From the NCBI GenBank assembly GCA_032622095.1, contig CP136061.1:60655301-60719300 (forward strand): 64,000 nucleotides of DNA, in the 5' to 3' direction. The notes under the pieces are model-generated. The model ran no database searches. It had not been told where the DNA came from and saw only the letters and a program-made list of their open reading frames with translations. The stretch comes from Siphonodentalium dalli (lineage: Eukaryota; Mollusca; Scaphopoda; Gadilida; Siphonodentaliidae). The translations under genes were made by a program, and so were the position numbers. Below, one piece after another: positions 46,575 to 57,831 of the stretch (its first letter is position 1; each line of letters opens with the position of its first letter).

Positions 46575-46787
46575 CAGTAATGCCATAATTAATCGACTCC
46601 TTAACCACAGCATAATTATGGGTAACTTTTCAGGATTTAGTCGGAAATATGGCTTGTTGCCATTCATCGGAAAGCTCTCCCCGAGAGCTTTCCGATGAAT
46701 GGCAACAAGCCATATTTACGACTAAATCCTGAAAAGTTACCCATAATTCTGATGTGGTTAAGGAGTCGATTAATTAGGGCATTACTG
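46575..46787. mobile_element. Palindromic TA-flanked MITE, copy 5
   Basis: CAGTAATGCCA...GGGCATTACTG with TA at 46573-46574 and 46788-46789; loop gaaagctctccccgagagc. Confidence 0.9.
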
Positions 46788-46789
46788 TA

Positions 46790-47328
46790 TATTGCAACCG
46801 ATGTGTAGCGGCCAGTATTCACTACTATAATTCTTATGCACGTTTTTCCAAGCCGAATGTGACAATTGGAATTACTATTTTGTTCAAATGGGACACCAAT
46901 CGCTGCCAGATATGTATATTGTACCGATATATTCATAATATATAGACACCTGTGGTTGAGATTGTAGAAAGTCAACTAAAGTTATTGCAGTGATGCATGT
47001 CAGATTGCCGAAACCCCACGCTAATTCAATACAAAATGAAATGTGATATCATATTGTACTTTCGGCACTCAACGAAATCACATGACAACCCAACTTATGA
47101 ACTATCTTGACGCAATGCAGTGTGACGACACAGCAACCTTTTGCAGTAATGTAGTTTATTTGCGGCCACCCATATGACCACCCAGCTGTTTCATTGATTT
47201 TCGAAACTGCCTGGTGACGTCACATCGTATTGCGCAGCGAATTTGGCCAACAGTCCGACTGGTGTTGCCAACGACCAGTATCACAACTTAGCAAGAGATT
47301 GGTTGATTTAGAAGAATTTACAGTTACC
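46790..47328. other. No gene seen
   Basis: No frame or repeat recognised. Confidence 0.45.
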
Positions 47329-47332
47329 GTAA

Positions 47333-47568
47333 CCCTTTCTTTACTAAATGGATTCGTCCATTCAGTTATAAAAGCACACATTGGAATGGTTTATTATTCA
47401 TGTGGAGGAGTGTTCAGAAAAAAATGAGCAGACAACACACATACGAAAATATGGTGAAGATGGATTCATGTTCATTGGTAGGAAATGTTGTCTGGTCGTT
47501 TGTTGAACATATTATCAGAACATTTGCGATGGGAGCTGCTCACTGGTGCGTATTACGTATAGGAAGGG
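47333..47568 (+). mobile_element. piggyBac-like MITE (CCCTTTCTTTACTAAAT family)
   Basis: ccctttctttactaaatgga at left (flank GTAA) and ggaaggg-TTAA at right (47569-47572). Interior cattggaatggtttattatt, tcatgtggaggagtgttc, attggtaggaaatgtt matches the family. Confidence 0.7.
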
Positions 47569-47692
47569 TTAACGGTAGACATACCAATTGCATTAGAAGT
47601 GGGTACATGTCTGTAAAATCATCACCATAAAGAAGAACGTGAATGAAAGCTATATGTTATTCTTATTAACATTATCAATATTCCGCAAATAA

Positions 47693-48096
47693 GGGTACGT
47701 TCATACACTGGCAAGTTTGCAAGGTATTTTCCTAACAGAAAAACCTACGGTGGCATAATATGAACGACAACATGCATATAAAATGCATATTTACAAACGC
47801 TAACGACGTGATAAGTAAAATTTCGATAGTTCCACATGTAACGGTGCTACTAACACATTGCCATAAAATACTTGTATCACTGATTCTTGCGAGATAATTG
47901 CATGCTATTTACAGGCAAATATCGATAGCATCGCTATACTAGTGGAACTACATAATTGTTACTTCTCATGTAGTTGGCTGTGGTAGAGATGAATTTTAGA
48001 TGTATGTTTCCGTTCATTGTCTGGCACCATATGGCTTTCTTTGAGAAAATGCCTGCAAAATACACCGTGCAAACTTGCCAGTGTGTGAACGTACCC
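47693..48096. mobile_element. 404-bp element with the same ends as the 9.4-18.2 kb element, TAA flanks
   Basis: GGGTACGTTCATACACTGGC at left and (reverse) GGGTACGTTCACACACTGGC at right, TAA on both sides (47690-47692, 48097-48099). The inner parts (atgaacgacaacatgcat / gatgtatgtttccgttcat; gatagttccacatg / agtggaactac) also match the ends of the large element. It looks like the same family without the satellite cargo. Confidence 0.85.
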
Positions 48097-48099
48097 TAA

Positions 48100-48499
48100 C
48101 GAGATGTCGTGTGCTGTATATTGTTATGTAAATATCAACCGTTAAACGGACATGGCTCATTCGAACCTCCAAATTTTGTCTACGTAATTTGGAGGGGCGG
48201 ATACGATAGGTCGATAAATACACGAAATATTGATATACCGACTCCGTATGCTTTGAAAAACACTTTGAAAAGTCACAGCCATTTACTTTACAAATTTTCT
48301 CCAAAAGTCAGACAAGCGCTCTGTATTTCTACCATATCAGGAATAGACTAACACAGAACGCTCTTTCCTGTTCCATGTCGTGGAAATGCAGTTTTTGTGT
48401 GTTTACCCATGAAATGAACAACAGAAAAGGTCAATGCATCGAAAAATATTCAAAAATGTTCTACAAAACACAGATTTTCAACTTACTATTTGAATCAAA
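48100..48499. other. No gene; dispersed motif
   Basis: aagcgctctgtatttctacc-atatcagg near 48312 and gaacgctctttcctg near 48355 belong to the dispersed ACGCTCTTTAT motif. Nothing else seen. Confidence 0.4.
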
Positions 48500-48720
48500 A
48501 TTGTCATTTAATTGAGATATTTGTTGACAAAACTGTTATGTTTACATAACAATGATTTCAACATTCACACTCTCGTCATTTGGGAAATTATTAATAATAG
48601 AAATAAGAACACAGTCTATCTATTTTGTCCTGTTCTTTTTGTTAAAGATGATTTTACATGCTTAATCATTTTTTCACATGAGTCCACTGCGAAGGCCTTG
48701 CATGCCTTTAATACTTGAGT
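48500..48720. mobile_element. TGTTATGTAAACA-type dispersed repeat, copy 3 (partial)
   Basis: tgtttacataacaatgattt, gaaattattaataatag, aagaacacagtctatctatt and cacatgagtccactgcgaag. Only the right arm and tail are present. Confidence 0.6.
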
Positions 48721-49465
48721 CACATTACATGTCAGTGCATGTTTACAAGTCTGTATCTACTTTTGCAATCACACTTGACAGTATTATAGAAAAGGAAGTT
48801 GATGATCCAATTAGAAGAAACTGGCTTATCCAATATAATAATGCACCACTTTAATGTAGAATTTACGGTACACAACCCACGAAGAGTTCAAGTAATTTGG
48901 GAAACGTGTGCCAATTGCGGTATTTTTGTGGATATCTTGTCATCATATAACTGATGCTAATGTGTTCCCCAACATACGCATTTCATCTGTGGTGGGAAAC
49001 TAAATGCGCGGATCAACCTGAGCTTTGTCTGATGGGATTTGAAAATCGAGTAGAAACCCCAGAAGTTAAGCAGCGAATAGCAACGGGTGCGTTCGATCCT
49101 CCCATCGGTCCTCCAGTTGCAAAATAAGTATGTGAAAAAGAACATATATTTTATTCATACATCTTGTTGACGTATAAGAATCAATGTGGGAAAAGAGATC
49201 GCATGTATGAATAGGAATGAAACATGTACATAATTATCATGAAAATATCTTAGAATTGATGTGGTTTAGTGAACCTAAAAGCAATGAGATTATTTAGTGT
49301 AACGTTAGGCTACACCATCGAGCCTATAATCATACTACAGGCGAGAACTATTTGATTAACGGAAGGCTAAATTTTATTTAGTGCAGTGGGCAGTGCTGGT
49401 AATGATTGCTCTTTCGAAGACTGATATGAAACTTTGATGTGAGGTGGGGTCTACCATACGAATAT
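48721..49465. other. No gene seen
   Basis: A 14-base gaagttaagcagcg near 49063 resembles the 5S A-box, but no other 5S motif surrounds it. No other feature. Confidence 0.45.
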
Positions 49466-49469
49466 TTAA

Positions 49470-49821
49470 CCCTTTACCCAACAAACCGGCCAAAACCGGC
49501 CAAATAAAGCTTCAACAGCCTAAAATATCTTCGGTCTGTCTCAATAGAACCATACAAATATGGATATCATTGGAACCGGCTCCTTGACCACATTGTGATA
49601 GTTACAGTTATGCCCTGTGCCATAGGTCGCCTCGCATATATAAGAGAATGCATTGGCCTAAAAAAAATCTTTTTTTACGATTTTTTCTTACATTCTTTAA
49701 CAATTTTATAATTTTTAATGTGTTAAGCCAATGCATTCTCTTATATATGCGAGGCGACCTATGGTCGACTCGCATATATAAGAGAATGCATTGGCACAGG
49801 GCCCTTCTGTTGGGTAAAGGG
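49470..49821. mobile_element. piggyBac-like MITE with CCCTTTACCCAACA ends, TTAA flanks (352 bp)
   Basis: TTAA-CCCTTTACCCAACA at left and TGTTGGGTAAAGGG-TTAA at right, exact complements over 14 bases. The centre holds the CGCCTCGCATATATAAGAG core in inverted copies with an A/T-rich loop. Non-coding. Confidence 0.88.
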
Positions 49822-49919
49822 TTAAAGGGACCAAGGCACTCGCATTTGGTAAATGTGCAAACAATATAAAAGTCTGTAAAAACAGCACCACAAAGAACAT
49901 GGAGAAATAGATCAACTTA

Positions 49920-50330
49920 TATTCATTATTGATAGTTCTCCAATAACGAAATTTATTATGTTGAAACCATTGTATGCAAACAAAACAGTTACAGTGATTC
50001 GTCAACAAACATCGCTAATCGTATATATTAGTCTGAATATTATTTTCATAATATTTGTCAATGCTATGACCTCTTCCAATTTTTACCATCGAGTTTTGAT
50101 TAAAATGGTATCATATTGGACTAATTGGACTTTTATCGATAAATCACTGTAACAGTAATGTATGCATAACAATGGTATATTGGTATGCGAAATTTCATTA
50201 TTGGAGAGTAATTAATAACGATAATAAGAACAAAGTAAAGTTAGTTATTCATAATGATGATAGATAGTTGTTTTACAGACTTGTATGTTATATCACATGA
50301 ACCCACTGCGAAAGGCTCGCGTCACTTTAA
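49920..50330. mobile_element. TGTTATGTAAACA-type dispersed repeat, copy 4
   Basis: ttctccaataacgaaattta, gttgaaaccattgtatgcaa, cagtgattcgtcaacaaaca, then the inverted tcactgtaacagtaatgtat and gcgaaatttcattattgg, and the tail cacatgaacccactgcgaa. Confidence 0.7.
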
Positions 50331-50761
50331 AGATGTTCCATCCGATTAGTGCCAAATTGATATAAATGTTCTAAGCAAATTTTCCGCTTACCACACGCAG
50401 AAACATAACAAGAAATATACTTGCAATAACATCATTCATAATACAAAGGCATAACGGAGGCCTCACATGAACATCCCAAATAATCCGACCAGATTAAGCA
50501 TAACAAGTGCATATATTTTATGAACGTGCACATTAATAATTATTCGCGTTCAATGGGAATCGAATCCATACACGCTCTTTATCATAGACATTCCTTTGAG
50601 AGTTTTGGGCGCAGGACCAAAAGTTAAAAACTGATAAAACTGCATCGTTTGAAAGCCGATATCTGGCCGCTTAAATCCTCACATAGAGGGGCTCATGATA
50701 CGATCTCATAGTTTTCTGCTGTGTGAATAGCTGTTATGGTGTAAAATCGGAAGGGGTATAT
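50331..50761. other. No gene seen
   Basis: AT-rich; nothing recognised. Confidence 0.45.
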
Positions 50762-50765
50762 TTAA

Positions 50766-50935
50766 CCCTTTCTATACTAAATGGATTCTCCCAAATCAAT
50801 TATAAAGTTGTGCATTGGAATTGTCTACACTTCATTTGGAGGGGTGTTCTGGTTATATTAGCAGACGACAGTCAGATGAAATGATAATAAAAGTACAGAA
50901 TAATTCATATGCATTGGTGGGAAATGTTCAGAGGG
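50766..50935 (+). mobile_element. piggyBac-like MITE (CCCTTTCTATACTAAAT), internally shortened
   Basis: TTAA-CCCTTTCTATACTAAATGG at left; at right gtgggaaatgttcagaggg then TTAA (50936-50939). The segment after gttcaga present in longer copies is missing, yet a GGG-TTAA end remains. Confidence 0.65.
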
Positions 50936-50939
50936 TTAA

Positions 50940-51362
50940 ATTGAAGCTCTCCATTATGCAACTTTCATGCTTTCGATTCTTTATTTCAACAAACATGTTG
51001 GGTGAACACAATCAACCAACGAATTAAATCTTGCCAAACAATGCTACCATCTGAGAATGCCATGGTAGAATGCAAACTCCAAGGCAGAATGATTTTTGTG
51101 CAACTGGCTACGCTGATCAGACAACTTCCCTCACGCGCTAGTGTCTATTTTGGAAAAGGAAATTCCATGGGAATGCCCAAGCTCCATGCAGAGAGAGTGC
51201 AGTCCGCCAGCTACCAGCACCTACACGTAATGTGAAGAAATAACTCATTTATTTATTTAAGACTTTTGTAGGTTACTATAGCACCGTTAAACGATAAAAT
51301 TTACCCCTCATGTCACAAGAACTAAAGAAAGCATATATGTGCGATGTGTATAGTATTTCAGA
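50940..51362. other. No gene seen
   Basis: Short open frames (70 and 77 codons) without motifs. Confidence 0.4.
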
Positions 51363-51365
51363 TTA

Positions 51366-51768
51366 AGGCTGCGTTCACACACTGGCAAGTTTGCAATGCG
51401 TTTTTTTTCCAGGCATTTTCTCATAGCAACTCCTATTGTTCCAGAATATGAACGGAAAACATGCATATAACATGCATATTTACCCAAGCTAACGATGTGA
51501 GGAGTAAATGTTAACATTTATCAGTTCTATACTGACACTTAATTTGCCTTAAAATTACTGTATGGTTGATTCTTGGTATTTAAAGGCAAATATCGATAGT
51601 ATCGCTACTAGTGGAACTACATAGTGTTTTACTTCTCATGTCGTTAGCTGTGGTACAGATGCATTTTATATGCATGTTTCCGTTCATATCCTGGCACCAT
51701 AGGGTGTTCTGTGATACAATGGCTGCAAAAAATGCCGTGCAAACTTGTCAGTGTGTGAACCTATACCC
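51366..51768. mobile_element. 403-bp element of the GGGTACGTTCATACACTGGC family, TTA flanks
   Basis: Left aggctgcgttcacacactgg and right tgtcagtgtgtgaacctata-ccc, TTA on both sides (51363-51365, 51769-51771). The interior is clearly the same as 47693-48096 (tgaacggaaaacatgcatat, aaatatcgatag-tatcgct, ctagtggaactacatag). Confidence 0.82.
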
Positions 51769-51873
51769 TTAATAAGACATACTATACACGTCGCAAACTT
51801 TCTTTAGTTTCTATGATGGGATTCTTATTAGTAATACTTCGCACAATATCATTAGAAGCTTAAATATGCCTAT

Positions 51874-52113
51874 CCCTTTCATGAAGGGAGCTGCGCTGGT
51901 TCAGCATTAAATTATCCTGTGCCAGTGGATTCTCTTATTTGTATGCGAGTCTCCCATAGGGAGCCTCGCATATATTAGAGAATACACTGGCTTACAAGGT
52001 AAATATTTTTAGGCCAATGTATTCTCTTATACATACGAGGCTCCATATTATTTTAGAGAATGCATTGGCACAGGGTTTTCGCAAAATTTCAGAAAGCTCT
52101 AGTCATGGAAGAG
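51874..52113. mobile_element. piggyBac-like MITE with CCCTTTCATGA ends
   Basis: ccctttcatgaagggagctg at left; ctagtcatggaagag then TTAA at right (52114-52117). The centre repeats the inverted gagtctcccatagggagcct core and gaatgcattggcacaggg. Left TTAA is degenerate (CTAT). Confidence 0.7.
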
Positions 52114-52274
52114 TTAAAACGGCTGACTTTCATTTTACCTTTTGTAATTTACATGTATGGACGTTTTATAGTATTGGCCTCATGATGAATAAGACAATTG
52201 TGTCCCAAAGATCGACAACAATACACCCTGTCACTAACTCGCGGCCATATTGGATCCACCATGCCCGGTTCCGT

Positions 52275-52394
52275 GGTTTTAGTGCCGCAGGTCTAAGTTC
52301 TGGAATAGCATTTCCATATATGGAAGTCATGAATATTCAAAAACTCCTTATATGGAAATGCTACTCCAGAAATTTGACCTGTCGCACTAAAACC
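52275..52394. mobile_element. Palindromic MITE, about 120 bp
   Basis: ggttttagtgccgcaggtct and its complement gacctgtcgcactaaaacc enclose matching arms (agttctggaatagcatttcc atatat). Non-coding. Confidence 0.8.
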
Positions 52395-52407
52395 ATATAG
52401 AACCTAA

Positions 52408-52671
52408 CCCTTTCTTTACTAAATACTTATTGCCGAGTACTTCCCTTTGGCAGTGCTCAGATAAGTTCAACAAACATAGGCCGTGTTTGAACTTATTATC
52501 TTAACACTTAAGTCCCACAAATGAATATGCATAATTCTGCACCATAGTATTACTTTTTCGCCTATCTGTCGTCTGTTTATATTTTTTGAAAACCCCTTCA
52601 AATCAAATAATGGACCATTCCCATGTATACTCTTTTAATTGAATGGGAGAATGAATTTAGTAAAGAAAGGG
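52408..52671 (-). mobile_element. piggyBac-like MITE (CCCTTTCTTTACTAAAT), complete copy
   Basis: CCCTTTCTTTACTAAAT at left is exactly complementary to ATTTAGTAAAGAAAGGG at right. Flanks CTAA and TTTA are degenerate TTAA sites. Interior as in the 40.2 kb copy. Confidence 0.8.
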
Positions 52672-53821
52672 TTTATATATTCGTCAAGTATGACGTGTGG
52701 CTATATATATAGACTTTTACAATTATTGTGCCACTTGTGGGGAAAATTCTCAAATGTAAAAACGTATGTTTAACGTAAGGAGCAAATTTGTGTCTATTGC
52801 GTGAATTGATTTTTCTTGGGTTGAATTGACCAATATCCCACGGTTATAGTATCAAGGATATCAAAATTCCGCCTTCTACGCATGTGAATGCATGTTACTC
52901 AGAAAATTAATTTGGTGAAATTCGTATTCAGCGCTGAATATGTTCAATGATATGTATATAACACACTCTATCACGCGCAGTTATTGGTGGTTGACATTTA
53001 CAATAGTCGGATATATTATGTTGGTGGTTATTGTATCTAAAATTAAGTTCACACTTGTTGTGTTTCTCTTGATATCCCGATATCCCAAGTGCTATACATG
53101 GATGCTTCGAAGATCATGGGCGAGTGAACCATAATCAACGAAATCATGCGATATTGACCAATTCAGCCTCTCTATATTTAAGTGCATGTGGAATTAACCT
53201 ATATATCTGCTATATTCATTGAAGCAAACATATATACCGGGATGTAAGTTTGGCTTTGAAAGTGACCCAAAAAAAACAACAACAATAATAATAAAAAGCC
53301 AGATCAATGAACAAACTATCAACCAACCAACCAGTCATTCAATACTATAAATGATTTTGTGGAGTTTCGCAATCTAAATTTGCCTTTGATGCATACTGAC
53401 TGATGGGTAGTTGATTTCCATTAATCCATTTGTAGCGATGTTCGACAAACAGCATTATGCTATTTATGAACGTATTACGCTGCTGAACATTCCCACAAAC
53501 CAATCAAAAGGATATTCTCTGTCTATCGCCTGATCTGGGCATTCATATGGTTGAAGAATAGATCATTCGGTTGTTCTACCTTTATAATTACATCCACTGT
53601 ATTTTATATAGTATTTTGACATTGGTGTCTGACATGCTAATTAATTTAAATAGGATAAATACACAAGGGCGGAAGTGAACGTCGAGTGCAGAAATTTCGT
53701 CATGACAACACGAAAAGTCACAGCAACGTCACTATAGTTCTAAATATTTGACGATATTTCTAATTAAAAATTCATTTTCAGAATTTTTATTTGTTAATTT
53801 TCACTGGGATGTTATTATAAC
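52672..53821. other. No gene seen
   Basis: AT-rich; a 64-codon hydrophobic frame at 52940-53134 (LVVIVSKIKFTLVVFLLI) without other support. Confidence 0.4.
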
Positions 53822-53965
53822 TAATTATCTCGATATCCCAATATAATTTCACAGTTTAAAGGCGCCCTGCCGAATCAATAACTGTTCACAAATCACTTCG
53901 CGATTCATGAGTCTGTGATTCGGCATGATGGCTTTAAACTGCGAAATTACAATAGGAAACCGATA
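53822..53965. mobile_element. Fold-back repeat
   Basis: aatttcacagtttaaaggcg and cctgccgaatca are mirrored by tgattcggcatgatgg and ctttaaactgcgaaatt. Weaker complementarity continues outward (tcgatatcccaatata / aataggaaaccgatata). Confidence 0.75.
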
Positions 53966-54239
53966 TAATTCCAAAATAACTGAATTTCTTGAATAGATTT
54001 TCAGATTTCAAAGGATAAATATAGAATCTCCTATAATGTAATGACGTCAACGTTTGGAATGAATGGTCGAGGTAATCACACACGATTTAAGGATAGTCCC
54101 TGAATATCTCGCATTATATACACAAAGAGGGTTGATGCTTGAAATAGGAAATCTAGAAATATCACAAATGTCAACAATAGAACGGAACGAAACAAATACT
54201 AAGAGTCATGAAACGGAAGGAAATCTTTCATATCTCGCC

Positions 54240-54521
54240 TTACGCCAAAATGGCATTTGATTGCGTCACATGACCCCACACAGAATTACACTGCGCGTTC
54301 GTCACATATATCCAGAATTCCATGTTGGAATTTGCAATTCTTTGCAGAATATCACGAAGAAGTGGTGTATGTATCGCTTCAACCACACTCAGGTACCCAC
54401 TTTTGGCCTTAAGAACGTATAGGATATGTTTGAACAATTGAAAATACTTCAAATACTTGTATATAGTGAGTCTGGGTAGCACATCCTTCTTCTGCAATAA
54501 GCAATCATGGCTATTGTTCAT
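54240..54521 (-). other. Open frame of 93 codons, possible exon
   Basis: ATG-started frame (MNNSHDCLLQKKDVLPRLT..., KYFQLFKHILYVLKAKSGYL). A plausible splice acceptor (ttgcttattgcag before AAGAAGG) lies 16 codons in. No domain recognised. It lies downstream of the better candidate at 54995-55644 on the same strand, but phases do not join obviously. Confidence 0.2.
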
Positions 54522-54994
54522 ACACTTCCATGCTTATTTTCGTTGATGTTCCATATTTGTTTATCACTGATCAGTGCAAAAAGCAACCTTCTCAAATCCA
54601 TGTTTTACTGTCAACACCGAAGCCGCCGTCACCGCCGTCACAAACAAAAGGAAACCCATTGACGCGAAGAACATCACTAGGAACACGATCTTTTAACATT
54701 TTGAACACAATAATCCGTTTTTCTAACATACTCGGATGATATGAACACTCGGATATAACCCCCTTTAATAGTTATTTAGTGAGTCCGGGTTCATGCACAA
54801 GAAGAGCGTTGATTGTCAATCATATTTAGATTAGAGAGAATATGAGTGGTGAGCGTGCACATTATTTGTCAGCTCGTTTCAGCCGAAGGTCATTATTCGA
54901 CGTGTGCCATGTTATTTGCTTGGAAGTTGGAAGAACACTCGGTGTTTAATACGGTGTTGAACACACGATTTTGACTTATTTATATACCATTCCA

Positions 54995-55644
54995 TCACCA
55001 CATCGGATCCGAGCTTCGTAGTGTTTTGAGCTCATCGAAAATCTCACAGCTATTAAGAATTATCAACCTCTCCCTGAACACGGACGATTGCGTATTTATT
55101 CCGATCACGAAAAATAGTTCCGTTGCGTCTCCATCAGACAGGCGAACCACACCAAACGTCATACACGGCTTCGTATGCCAGTGAACCAGTAAAACCCAAT
55201 TCTCCTGAAACGTCCTTGACCTTATCTCCAGCTTTATGTCTGAGCTCTTGTCACCAACAGCGCACCAGAAACCACACAAGGCTTCCGCGTGTTCGAAGAT
55301 GTTGGTCTGATTATTTGAGGAATACAACGCAGACACGACTATAGTGCTGAAATCTTAACGACGTTCGGGTTTGGTTGAGTTTGTGGCGATGGCGTTGAGT
55401 GTTGCGTACCCGGGCTAGTTGTTTGTGTATTTGAAGACTCCGACTCTGACATGGCACTAGGCGTTGGCAGGGCAACCACCGCTTTTGTTACAGTCACGGC
55501 ATTATTTGATTTTGTGCTATTGGTTGTACTAATTGCATTTAGACTAGACCGCGATGACCGGTTTATTGCAGGAAGCCGGATTTGTATGTCATTTAGATCA
55601 CCCTGATCGGAATTTTCTTCCCTTGGGTCTCGCTGCTCTCGATT
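54995..55644 (-). pseudogene. Candidate exon of an unidentified host gene, apparently frameshifted
   Basis: A strong acceptor (tattttcttctctttcag) ends at 55645. From 55644 a frame of 101 codons reads NREQRDPREENSDQGDLNDI... and becomes Ser/Thr/Pro-rich (SESESSNTQTTSPGTQHSTP) before TAG at 55339. The second frame opens about 17 bases before that stop, one base out of register (DFSTIVVSALYSSNNQTNIF...). It runs to 54995 with an ordered, non-repetitive sequence (ALCGFWCAVGDKSSDIKLEI, ENWVLLVHWHTKPCMTFGVV). One missing or extra base would join them into about 215 codons. A real frameshift (pseudogene), a sequencing error, or two separate frames are all possible. I do not recognise the second domain. 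The composition of the first half suggests a linker. Confidence 0.35.
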
Positions 55645-55645
55645 C

Positions 55646-57501
55646 TGAAAGAGAAGAAAATAATTTCAGAATGATAGACACGACTAACACCGATTGTCAC
55701 AACAATTATATAGCCGCTAATATTATGTGTTATAGTGTGGGATTTATTGTGAATCAAAGTCGACATCCTTATTGTTAGTCCCGAGAAAAGAAGATCGCAC
55801 AACCTTGCAATATATAGAAAGTCAGGGTAAGGAATGAAGAGGCAAAGATAAACGACGAGAGAAAGTGAGGGAGAACGGAGAGACAAAGCGTCAATTAGAA
55901 AGAAATTCCATGATAAAAATAGGTTAAGACTCTTCTGATGAAATAATTTCAACTAGTATAATTAGTGGGCTTTTTTCTTTTGATAAAATTTTAGACTCAT
56001 AATGCACAGAGCAAGTTGGCGATATAGGGTGTTTCCTATCAGCAGATAACTTCCTATTGTTACTTGTGCCTGTAAGGGGCATGTAACAAAAAATATACTT
56101 CACAAAATTAATGTGATGTCTGTTGATAATCGATACCGATAGGTGATATTCTCGAAGTACCAAATTCTCTCGTAAGGACCTCAAAAGGCATAGTCCCAAA
56201 GTTTTGATACCAGTTTTTGATTTCATCAGATGCGGACCGATGTGAAATCATATTCAACGTTCGGACGACCCTTACAATGGTTATTCTCAACATAAGCGTG
56301 TGGGAATGTACGTCCAAGCTTTTCAAGATGTGGCGAAAGGTACACATGCTTTGGCAAAAGTGGAAAAAGCCTTGGTTTTCCTACTGCTTAAAGCGAAATG
56401 CCCAGATTCAACATGCACCCTTAGGAGCTAAATGTAGTGATTTAAATGCCCACACAAATTGGAAAACTACATTTCCAACACTAATCTCTGTCTGTGCGGA
56501 CATATCGAGGATTGCGAACACTTCATATTTCAATTTTATACTAGCTCGCCAAACTCTTTTAGAAAATATATCTGATTTTGTTAACATTACAACTTATTCC
56601 TAAATGGTGATGTCACTTTAAATAAATTCATAAATCTGCAAATTTGTGAAGAGTGCCAGAAGTACATACTCAGAACAAGACGTTCCCCTTAACTCAATTC
56701 CATGTTTACCCGTGAACTCGACTCCGGCATATTGATCTATGTGTTGTTCACACTGGCGACTGTAATATGCATTATCTCCCCCTCAAACTCGTCTCCCCTC
56801 TCTCTTTCTCTTGCGCTCTTCCCCTCCTCCATCTTAGTTATAATCAATCCTACTCTCCACGCTTCTCAACATCTACATATCATACAATGTCAATACATAA
56901 GGAACAAATAGTCAATCAGCGCCACCAGTTACAAGATACTGGTCCGAAATTGCATGCCTTAGTAAGGTATTCATGAGGCGGCATGGTACCAAGATCTTAT
57001 ATACATATTACCATCTTATATTGGGTATCATCGTCTAAGTGGGCGGAATAACCACAATTCTTATAGCTAACTGTCGTCTCCGTTTCCAACAGATACAACA
57101 CGCCTCCAAATCTCCGATAAGATACCGCAAAATGTTGATGTCAACTATACTCTGTATCAATATGTCTTATGTATCTGTATGTATTTTCTTTGTGTTGGAA
57201 TAAAGTATGTTTTTAAAAAAAGTGGAAAAGTGCGTACGAGGTTAGAATTGATATCTGCTCTCGATTTTGTTTGGGGGTAAAACTAATGGAAATTTATTGA
57301 GAATAAAACTGTCCGAAACGTTGCATGCATTGTACCAGAAAAATTGAAATAAAATTAATATTAACTGATAGAAGCGTATCTGAACGTGTGTATTCGATTC
57401 ATGTTTATTATTTATACCCATTGAAGTATATAAAATATGAGAGTAAGAGATACACTACCTTTCAGCAGACGAAAATAAAAACAAACATACATTATACAAA
57501 A
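55646..57501. other. Uncertain; several open frames, no confirmed gene
   Basis: Frames at 55924-56226 and 56108-56347 (minus) and 56217-56603 (plus, 128 codons, from a non-ATG) overlap one another, so at most one is coding. None has a domain I recognise. A plausible acceptor (atgccccttacag) is read on the minus strand near 56065. Confidence 0.25.
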
Positions 57502-57831
57502 TTAAAGAAGTTTAGAATTATCGCATAACGCACATACACTCAACGAACGCTGCAAACGACGACAACTTTTAGTGGTCATCCACAGAATAACAGGCGATGA
57601 AACAACGATAACTGAAAAGCTGAGTACGAAAGTGATCGCCAGCGAAACAACTTTGTGGCCGTTTTGAAAAAGCTGACTACGATTGTGATCGGGGGCTTGT
57701 GACAATAACACCATCACAGCTTTATGTGACCCACATATTTGCGTAAATGTACAATGACATTTGGGTCCACGACAAGAGGTGCCATGTCTTGCCCACCGGA
57801 AGCTGACATAAGCTAGTGACAGGCAGAGCAC
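57502..57831 (-). other. Open frame of 109 codons with one predicted membrane segment
   Basis: Starts after a possible acceptor (gactatacaacag). Contains a short Cys-rich part (CRGPKCHCTFTQIC), then a hydrophobic run (VVSLAITFVLSFSVIVVSSP, VILWM) followed by basic residues KSCRRLQR, as in a type I membrane exon. No homology recognised. It could be the membrane exon of the same minus-strand gene as 54995-55644, but this is a guess. Confidence 0.25.

Noticed and set aside
49055-49080. 5S-like A-box (gaagttaagcagcg)
   Set aside because: Only about 14 bases match; no C-box or other 5S part nearby, unlike the 7.6/9.06 kb site.
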